From positions 1 through 64,000 of the forward strand of contig JAECRL010000003.1 in NCBI GenBank assembly GCA_016000265.1: a DNA stretch of 64,000 nt. The letters run 5' to 3'. This DNA is from Burkholderiales bacterium. GTDB lineage: Bacteria; Pseudomonadota; Gammaproteobacteria; Burkholderiales; Burkholderiaceae_C. Numbering within the stretch: the first letter of the stretch is position 1; the number at the start of each line of letters is the position of its first letter. A model generated the notes under the pieces. It did not search any database. It worked only from the letters and a program-made list of their open reading frames with translations, and had not been told where the DNA came from. The translations under genes were made by a program, and so were the position numbers. Positions 18,794 through 25,002 of the stretch are shown in pieces.

Positions 18794-19786
18794 ATGGCAG
18801 CATTCGAGAAACGCGGGCAGTACTGGCGGGTGAAGATCCGCCGCAAGGGCTATCCAGAGCAAACACGCTCTTTCGACCTGAAGTCACAGGCCGAGGCCTG
18901 GGCGAGGTCCATCGAGAACGAGATGGACAAGGGCACCTTCGTTGATCGCACCGAGACGGAGAAAAACACCCTGGGTGATCTGATCGACCGTTACCTGAAA
19001 GAGGTGACGCCGTTGAAGCGGGGCAAGGACCCGGAGACGTCGCGGTTGAAGGCGTTGAGCCAGCGGCCCTTGGCGGCGCTCAAGATGAGCGCGCTGTCGA
19101 GCAAGCACATTGCCCAGTACCGTGACGAGCGGCTGAAGGAGGTGTCGGCGGGCACCATCAACAAAGAGCTCAACCACCTGGCGCATGTGATTGAAACTGG
19201 GCGCAGGGAGTGGGGCATCCAACTGCCGGAGAATCCGGTGCGCATGGTGCGGCGTCCGGCCGCGCCAAAGGCCCGCGACAGGCGTTTCAGGGAAGGGGAG
19301 GAGGCTCAGCTGCGGCTGGCCTGCGAAGACGCACGCAACCCCTTTTTGCTGCCTGTAATCGAACTGGCCATTGAAACCGGCATGCGGCAGGGCGAGATCG
19401 TCGGGCTGCTTTGGCAGCACGTTGACCTGGCCGGCCGTGTAGCGCACTTGCCGTTGACGAAAAACGGCGAGGCCAGGTCTGTGCCCTTGTCGCGCAAGGC
19501 GGGCGCTGTGCTGGCTGCGCTGCGACCATCAGAAGAGACGAAGTCTGGCCTGGTGTTCCCTGGGCTGACGACCGAGGCCATCAAGCGCGCCTTTATGCGT
19601 GCGTGTGACCGTGCCGGGCTGGTTGACTTCCACTTTCACGACCTGCGGCATGAGGCCACCAGTCGGCTGTTCGAGAAGGGGTTGAACCCGATGGAGGTGG
19701 CCAGCATCACGGGGCACAAGACCCTGCAGATGCTGAAGCGGTACACGCACTTGAACGCCGGAGATCTGGCCTTGAAGCTGGGCTAA
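18794..19786 (+). CDS. Tyrosine integrase of the island
   Basis: A 330-residue tyrosine recombinase that should cut at the tRNA-Val core. An N-terminal arm-binding region (residues 1-55) and SAM-like core-binding domain are followed by the catalytic domain with R198 (ETGMRQGE), K223, H282 and R285 (HFHDLRHEAT), H308 (ITGHKT) and Y317 (LKRYTHL). The start ATG at 18794 has GAGG 5 nt upstream. The longer frame from 18695 would cross the repeat. Position and orientation are those of tRNA-targeting islands. Confidence 0.95.
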   Translation: MAAFEKRGQYWRVKIRRKGYPEQTRSFDLKSQAEAWARSIENEMDKGTFVDRTETEKNTLGDLIDRYLKEVTPLKRGKDPETSRLKALSQRPLAALKMSALSSKHIAQYRDERLKEVSAGTINKELNHLAHVIETGRREWGIQLPENPVRMVRRPAAPKARDRRFREGEEAQLRLACEDARNPFLLPVIELAIETGMRQGEIVGLLWQHVDLAGRVAHLPLTKNGEARSVPLSRKAGAVLAALRPSEETKSGLVFPGLTTEAIKRAFMRACDRAGLVDFHFHDLRHEATSRLFEKGLNPMEVASITGHKTLQMLKRYTHLNAGDLALKLG

Positions 19787-19820
19787 CACTTCGGCATGCG
19801 CCAGCTTTTTTCAAAAATTG

Positions 19821-19837
19821 TTTCGCTATCAGCGAAA
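19821..19837. promoter_or_regulatory. 17-bp dyad upstream of the retron promoter
   Basis: TTTCGC-TATCA-GCGAAA, a perfect 6-bp dyad ending 5 bp before the -35 at 19843. It could be an operator for the XRE protein encoded downstream, or a weak end hairpin for the integrase transcript. The lack of a T tract after it argues against a strong terminator. Confidence 0.45.
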
Positions 19838-19842
19838 AATGT

Positions 19843-19872
19843 TTGACAGCGCGACGCTGGTTCGCATACACT
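19843..19872 (+). promoter_or_regulatory. Promoter of the retron-like transcript
   Basis: The -35 is TTGACA (19843-19848), a perfect match. The -10 is TACACT (19867-19872) with an 18-bp spacer. Start of transcription is expected near 19879, about 20-27 bases before the presumed branch guanosine region of the structured RNA. Confidence 0.65.
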
Positions 19873-19878
19873 TGCTGT

Positions 19879-20110
19879 GCGGTTGCGGAGATTTGTTATC
19901 TCGTAGCAATGGAGGCTTAGGCCTCGTGGGGGCGAAAGCTCCTATCCAATCCCAGACCAGACGGGTGGGCACGGGCTCTCGGGCACGTCTCTCCGGCAGG
20001 CAGGGGATAACCGAGTCCGACGAGAGCCGGACTCGGGTAACAGGTTCGGGGGGAAAAGCGCGGTTTTCTCCTGGTTGTCGCTGATCACGAGCGTACGAGA
20101 GGCGTCTGGC
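19879..20110 (+). ncRNA. Retron-type msr-msd RNA (predicted)
   Basis: A strongly folding non-coding stretch between a good promoter and the small gene at 20165. Features seen: short a1/a2 complementarity TCTCGTA (19899-19905) with TACGAGA (20094-20100). Directly after a1 comes TAGC, the context in which retron branch guanosines sit (G at 19906). Then follow msr-like stem-loops GAGGC-TTAG-GCCTC (19912-19925) and GGGGC-GAAA-GCTCC (19929-19942). In the msd part there is a 9-bp stem CCGAGTCCG/CGGACTCGG (20011-20036) and an 8-bp stem GGGGAAAA/TTTTCTCC (about 20049-20071). The ends are approximate. The a1/a2 pair is shorter than in many retrons, so the boundaries and the branch are inference. Confidence 0.65.
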
Positions 20111-20164
20111 TTTGGTGGGGTGGTCCTGCCTTGGTTTCAGACGTCGCAACGTGAAAGGCTATAT

Positions 20165-20353
20165 ATGGCAACTAAAGAAACCGCAAAACCGTGTCCGTCA
20201 ACTGACGGCAAGAAGTCGAAGGTCTTGATTCTCAAAGAGGTTCTTGGCTGGGCGGGATGGTTCTATCGGGTGTTCAACTTGGTGGATGATTCCTGGGACT
20301 GGTGTAAAGATCACTTCCAAGTGATCGTGGACTGGTTCGGCGACTTGTTGTGA
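20165..20353 (+). CDS. Small Trp-rich protein of the retron-like locus
   Basis: A 62-residue protein of unknown family. A polar lysine-rich start (MATKETAKPCPSTDGKKSK) is followed by a hydrophobic/amphipathic stretch with five tryptophans (W29, W32, W44, W46, W57) and several acidic residues. GAAAGG lies upstream of the ATG at 20165. It sits between the structured RNA and the XRE gene, 38 bp ahead of the latter, so it is probably cotranscribed. Size and hydrophobicity fit a membrane-active toxin held in check by the other parts. This role is inferred from context only. Confidence 0.65.
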   Translation: MATKETAKPCPSTDGKKSKVLILKEVLGWAGWFYRVFNLVDDSWDWCKDHFQVIVDWFGDLL

Positions 20354-20391
20354 GGTTGACTACTCCTGATCTTTTTACATTTGAGGTTGTC

Positions 20392-20718
20392 ATGTTGAAC
20401 GAAGCACTTCGGCTTGTCCGGGCCTATCACGACATGTCACAGTCAGAACTGAGTGTCCAGTTAGGCATTTCCAATTCATTCTTGTCGGAGATTGAGTCTG
20501 GCAAAAAGCAGCCTACGCTAGATCTGCTTAATAGATATAGCGATATTTTTGGCGTTCCAGTTTCTTCGCTTCTCTTCTTCTCTGAGAATTTGCACAAGGC
20601 TGGTATTACCAGCAACCTTCGGGTTGGTGCTGCTAAAAAAGTAATATCTCTGCTTCAATGGGTTGAGGCAAAGAGTCTGAATAAATCAAAAACCGCACAT
20701 GGCAGCAAAGAGGCTTAA
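20392..20718 (+). CDS. XRE-family HTH regulator of the retron-like locus
   Basis: A 108-residue protein with an N-terminal XRE/Cro helix-turn-helix (MSQSELSVQLGISNSFLSEIESGKKQPTLD split over about residues 14-43) and a C-terminal helical tail rich in Lys/Ser. GAGG lies 5 nt upstream of the ATG. Its last 20 bases overlap the reverse transcriptase gene, so the two are translationally coupled. RT plus XRE-like HTH is, as I recall it, the type VI retron gene set. The dyad at 19821 is a candidate operator. Confidence 0.85.
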   Translation: MLNEALRLVRAYHDMSQSELSVQLGISNSFLSEIESGKKQPTLDLLNRYSDIFGVPVSSLLFFSENLHKAGITSNLRVGAAKKVISLLQWVEAKSLNKSKTAHGSKEA

Positions 20719-21682
20719 GAGCTATCCGCTTGATCAATGCGCCTTGTACAAGGTTGGGTCCAAAAAGCGCTTGGCGAAAATTTTGGACGTCGACTTGCCT
20801 AAGTTGGTCCGCCTGTCTGCTGACCAAGGTAATTTCCAGGTTTTTGAGATCCCCGAAGAGGTTTGCGAATTTACCGGAGCCAAGAAGAAGGCCCGTTGGG
20901 TACAGAACCCGGTTCCTGATTTAAAGGCAATCCTCAAAAGGATAGCTGGCCTACTGTCTCGCGTTCAAGTTCCAGACTATTGCCATGGCGCGATGAAGGG
21001 CCGATCTTACAGATCGAATGCTGCAGTTCATGTGGAAGAAGAATCTGCGGCAACATTTGACCTCAAGGATTTTTTCCCTTCAACTACTTCCGCGCAGGTC
21101 TTTGCTTTTTTTCGCCATACCTTGCAATGCGCACCCGACGTTGCCGGGCTTCTGACTGACCTCTGTACATACGGCAAGATTTTGCCTACAGGGGCTCCCT
21201 CCAGTCCGATTTTGGCCTACTGGGCTAACCGCAAACTGTTTGACGTGCTTGAGGGGCGAGGACGAGATCTCAGTCTCAAGTTGTCAGTGTATGTTGACGA
21301 CGTCACGTTTTCGGGTGATGCCATTCCAAGAAGTTTGCCCGAGCAAGTGGACGGTATTGTCAGTAAACATGGTCAAAAATTGTCTGCGCATAAGACCAGG
21401 ATATTTGGTCCAGGGAAGCCAAAGCACATCACAGGCGTAGTAGTCGCCGGTGGGCGTTTGGGTGTGCCTCACGCCAGATTCCGTAAAGCAAGAGCCATCA
21501 GGGCGGCTTTGGCCGCGGCGAAGGACGACGAGCAGCGAGAGCTACTTGCCTCCAAGTTGTGTGGATTGCTAGGTGAGGCCGCATTTCTCGATCCACGATA
21601 TCGCAGGTGGGCCGAAGACAGCGCTAGACAACTGGCCGCAATCAAGGCGGCAAGGTTGTCCGCCAAGCGCGCGGTGAAGTGA
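20699..21682 (+). CDS. Retron-type reverse transcriptase
   Basis: A 327-residue RT. The core motifs are CHGAMKGRSYRSNA (95-108, the HG-fingers motif), FDLKDFFPSTT (120-130, first catalytic Asp), LPTGAPSSPILAYWAN (162-177), YVDDVTFSG (198-206, catalytic Asp pair) and HITGVVV (243-249), matching the retron VTG region that helps recognise msr RNA. Length and the lack of a maturase or endonuclease domain argue against a group II intron RT. Base composition is less GC-rich than the chromosome. It lies at the end of the operon RNA - small ORF - XRE - RT. Confidence 0.92.
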   Translation: MAAKRLKSYPLDQCALYKVGSKKRLAKILDVDLPKLVRLSADQGNFQVFEIPEEVCEFTGAKKKARWVQNPVPDLKAILKRIAGLLSRVQVPDYCHGAMKGRSYRSNAAVHVEEESAATFDLKDFFPSTTSAQVFAFFRHTLQCAPDVAGLLTDLCTYGKILPTGAPSSPILAYWANRKLFDVLEGRGRDLSLKLSVYVDDVTFSGDAIPRSLPEQVDGIVSKHGQKLSAHKTRIFGPGKPKHITGVVVAGGRLGVPHARFRKARAIRAALAAAKDDEQRELLASKLCGLLGEAAFLDPRYRRWAEDSARQLAAIKAARLSAKRAVK

Positions 21683-21692
21683 CTCGGCTTGA

Positions 21693-22886
21693 TCACCCTT
21701 CTGGTGTTCGCACAAGCTCCGCGCGCTGCGTGTCATAGATCACGTCGGTGATCGAGCCGATCTGGATCATCTGTACGGCCTGATCGATGACGTGCAATGG
21801 AACCAGAAACCACTCTCTAGGCTTGACTGGTTGTCCAAATCTGTCTGCGATAGTTATGTCGATCTGAGCAGATGCGAACAGCTTGTGAAACACGGCCTCC
21901 AACTTCACCCGGTTTAGGTTGTGCAGCTTGTAGGTGGCCACCACGTCGACATCGGCCAGCAAGTAGGTGGCGTCTTTGTCCGCACCAGCGATGCGTGTCT
22001 CAAGCTTCCCGCCCGTCACACCAATCTTGTGGATCAGTTCGCGATGCTGGGCCACAAAAGGGTGGTTCGATTTACTACGCAGCACGTAGATCGTGCCGGA
22101 CTCGATGTCGTCGGGTTCAGCCTCGCTACCGAACAATGGTCCCATGTCAGGGTCAGACAGCCGTCTACCAGTCTCGTCCTTCCAGAGTGCCTTTTGAAGT
22201 GAGCGAAGCAGCAGGTTGCTTTCGGTACCGTTGCTGTACACCACGCGCAGGCGGGCATCTTGGTGGCCAGTGGCCATCTTGATGGTTTCACCCATCTCCG
22301 CCACATAGGCAAACTGGCCATCCAGAATGAAGAAGTCATGCTCCTGAATGGTGGCATCACGGCCAAAGCGTAGAGCCTTGCGCACGTCAGCTTTCAGCTC
22401 TTGCTCGACTCGATCAAACAGTGGCTGGAAGCGCTCAAAGTCTTGACAAGGCGTACGGTCCGCGATTTCTTCGGCCGCGCGTTTCTCTGCGCTGGATCGC
22501 ACGTGGCGAAGCACGGTGATGTCATCGTCCGTGGGCGCAGCATCTCCGACACCCAACTCTGCTAACAGAGCATCCTCGTCCAGGTCATCAACATCAGCCG
22601 CTTGGCTGGTGGGGCCAGCCAGCAGTCCTGGCTCGTCCAGCGGTGCTAGCAGTGTTTTTGCCTCGGGCAGCTTGCGCAACTGATCCAGCCGAACCGCATA
22701 CAGACGCTCGAAGATGTCGCCACTTTGGCTGTGCTGTGGTGCCCGTCCGTGCGCCTGATGAAAGCGCAGGATGTCTTCAAAGCCCGCGATGATGCGCTCC
22801 TCTCGCGGTGTGCGGTTGGATGCTTTGAGCGGCGCAACTTCAACGCCAAGCGCATCCAGCAGTTCGTCATCGTCCATGTCAGCCAT
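21693..22886 (-). CDS. GIY-YIG nuclease of the restriction-like operon
   Basis: A 397-residue protein. Residues about 262-365 form a GIY-YIG domain of the T5orf172 kind: GTIYVLRS (264-271), HKIGVT (286-291), the following Arg (298) and the metal-binding Glu330 in KLEAVFHKLF. The N-terminal 250 residues are acidic, contain two repeated DLDEDALLAELGV-like segments (about 5-16 and 101-113) and have no family I recognise. The start overlaps the helicase stop by 8 bp, so it is the last gene of a coupled operon. It is the likely DNA-cleaving subunit. Confidence 0.85.
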   Translation of the reverse strand: MADMDDDELLDALGVEVAPLKASNRTPREERIIAGFEDILRFHQAHGRAPQHSQSGDIFERLYAVRLDQLRKLPEAKTLLAPLDEPGLLAGPTSQAADVDDLDEDALLAELGVGDAAPTDDDITVLRHVRSSAEKRAAEEIADRTPCQDFERFQPLFDRVEQELKADVRKALRFGRDATIQEHDFFILDGQFAYVAEMGETIKMATGHQDARLRVVYSNGTESNLLLRSLQKALWKDETGRRLSDPDMGPLFGSEAEPDDIESGTIYVLRSKSNHPFVAQHRELIHKIGVTGGKLETRIAGADKDATYLLADVDVVATYKLHNLNRVKLEAVFHKLFASAQIDITIADRFGQPVKPREWFLVPLHVIDQAVQMIQIGSITDVIYDTQRAELVRTPEG

Positions 22887-25002
22887 TGGCGTTGCCTCCT
22901 TGAGCTTGCGCCGCCTTGGCCTGCGCGCGGTAGCGCGCGAATGCAGCCACTCCCTCGGCCATGCGCTTCTCCCATGCGTCGGCCGAGTTGATGTCAGGTA
23001 AGCGACCGCGTTCGTTCTTGAACTGCAACGCTCGCTTCGACAGGTCTCGCGCCTCTTCTTCGGGGATGCTCACCTTCTTTGCCGCGATGGCGGCCTGCAC
23101 CTGGCGCAATGACTTCTCGTCCATCGCCTTGGCCAGTACAGCGTAAGCCGCATCGAAGGGATTGATGCGGTCGATCAGGTCAATGTCCAGGTCACGTACG
23201 TTGACGAATTTGCGCACGCCGTCTAGCAGCGCCGTGCTGCCTTGCACAGTGGCGCTACCGGTGGCATCCGCTTGAGCCAGGGCCAGTTTCGCCTGCTGGG
23301 TGATGTTCATGGCAGCAATTGCGTGCTGCCGAATAGCTTCCTGATCGGTCTCACTCAGATCGGGGTAACGCTCGCGCACGATCTTGCCCATGCGCAACTG
23401 CGTCAGTTCTTCAGGCAAGGTGTTCTCCTTGTCGAACAAACCGCGCTCCAGTGCTGTCTTGTCCTGCAGGAAGCTGGTGACCACTTCGTTCAAATCTTCC
23501 TTGCAAATCCGGGTGGCCTCGGGCGTCTCGGGTTTGACCAGGCCGTTGATTTCGACGTGGTACTGGCCTGTAGCTTCGTTCACTCCGACGTTGACTCCAC
23601 CTTCCTTGTAGCCCTCGCCGTCGTTGTAGACAAAGCCCTCCTGGGCGCCGGCATTCTTGGGTGTGAACTCGTAGCGCGGCGCCAGCACCTGCTCCATCAG
23701 CAGGCTGGCCGAGATGGCCTTGAGCATGTCGTTCACGGCCTCGGTCACGGCGGACTGCTCCGCTGTCGGCTCGGCAATCAGGTTTGTGAAACGTGATCGC
23801 TCCTTGCCTTTGGCATCGCGCGTAGCGCGGCCGATGATCTGAACGATCTCGGTCAGGCTGCTTCGGTAGCCGATGGTCAGGGCGTGTTCGCACCAGATCC
23901 AGTCGAAGCCTTCCTTGGCCATGCCTAACGCGATGATCACGTCCACATGGTCCCGGTCGTCCTTGTGCGTGGGATCTTTCAGCGCCTCAAGTACACGAGC
24001 GCGCACAGCAGGGGCGCTATCGTCCACAAGGTCTGCCACTTTTAAGGTTCGGCCGTCTTTGGTGGCAACTAGGTGGAAACCGGTGGTGGGATCGACACCT
24101 TTCCACTCGCCCAGGCCGTGCATGATGTCGCTGACCTCGCGCTGCTTGTCCTTCAGGCTTTCCCGCGCATTCACGTTAGGGATGTGGACGATGGTCTTCA
24201 ACGCTGGGTCGAGCACCCTGTTGACGGCCTCCACATAGGGGCCGGTGTAAAAGAAGTAGCCTATGTCCAGCGACTTGAGCCACTGATAGCCGTTGAGCTG
24301 CTCGTAATAGGTGTATGTCACCGTTTCGAATTTCGACTCATCGGCTGGACCGAGTACGGCCTCGCTGTCGCCCCGGAAGTAGGAGCCTGTCATGGCCACC
24401 AGATGCACTTTGTCGCGTGCAATGAATGCGCCCAACTGGCTGCCAAGCACGTTGTCGGGGTTGCTGGAGACATGGTGGAACTCGTCGATGGCGATCAGGC
24501 GGTTATCGAAAGCTGCAATGCCCAACTCTTCCACTGCGAAGCGAAACGTGGCATGGGTGCAGACCAAAGCCTTGTCGCTGCTGGCCAGGAACTGACGCAC
24601 TGCGTCCACCTTGGACTTGGCTGCGCGCGACTCGTCGCCGCCAGGTGCATTGCACAGGTTCCACTGCGGGGCGACGTGCCAGTCCCAATAGAAACCGAAC
24701 TGGGTCAATGGCTCATCGGCAAAGCTGCCGCCAATGGACCGCTCAGGAACCACCACGATAGCCTGTTGCAAGCCCTGGTTGTTTAGCTTGTCGAGCGCAA
24801 TGAACATCAGCGCGCGCGACTTGCCTGAGGCGGGCGGTGACTTGATCAGCAGGTACTGCTCACCGCGCTTGGCATAAGCGCGCTCTTGCATGGCGCGCAT
24901 GCCCAGCTGATTAGCTTTACTTGATGCGCCGGTGCGTGCGGTGGCGATGGACACCGACGGCACGGTGTAAGCGTTGGTCGGGTTGGTAGCGTGGTCGCTC
25001 AT
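22879..25002 (-). CDS. SF2 DEAD/DEAH-type helicase of the restriction-like operon
   Basis: A 707-residue helicase. Motif I is SPPASGKS (55-62), II is DEFH (173-176), III is MTGS (204-207) and VI is QIIGRATRD (388-396). The helicase core is followed by about 300 residues of largely helical sequence with acidic and charged segments, ending near AKAAQAQGGNANG. The overlap ATGA with the methyltransferase stop (24999-25002) and the overlap with the GIY-YIG start show one operon. By analogy with type I and III enzymes it would translocate DNA between recognition and cleavage. Confidence 0.88.
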   Translation of the reverse strand: MSDHATNPTNAYTVPSVSIATARTGASSKANQLGMRAMQERAYAKRGEQYLLIKSPPASGKSRALMFIALDKLNNQGLQQAIVVVPERSIGGSFADEPLTQFGFYWDWHVAPQWNLCNAPGGDESRAAKSKVDAVRQFLASSDKALVCTHATFRFAVEELGIAAFDNRLIAIDEFHHVSSNPDNVLGSQLGAFIARDKVHLVAMTGSYFRGDSEAVLGPADESKFETVTYTYYEQLNGYQWLKSLDIGYFFYTGPYVEAVNRVLDPALKTIVHIPNVNARESLKDKQREVSDIMHGLGEWKGVDPTTGFHLVATKDGRTLKVADLVDDSAPAVRARVLEALKDPTHKDDRDHVDVIIALGMAKEGFDWIWCEHALTIGYRSSLTEIVQIIGRATRDAKGKERSRFTNLIAEPTAEQSAVTEAVNDMLKAISASLLMEQVLAPRYEFTPKNAGAQEGFVYNDGEGYKEGGVNVGVNEATGQYHVEINGLVKPETPEATRICKEDLNEVVTSFLQDKTALERGLFDKENTLPEELTQLRMGKIVRERYPDLSETDQEAIRQHAIAAMNITQQAKLALAQADATGSATVQGSTALLDGVRKFVNVRDLDIDLIDRINPFDAAYAVLAKAMDEKSLRQVQAAIAAKKVSIPEEEARDLSKRALQFKNERGRLPDINSADAWEKRMAEGVAAFARYRAQAKAAQAQGGNANG

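Noticed and set aside
19879-21682. Diversity-generating retroelement or group II intron as explanation for the RT
   Set aside because: No template/variable repeat pair or accessory Avd gene was seen, and there is no maturase or intron domain V structure. The VTG-like region and upstream msr-like RNA fit a retron better.
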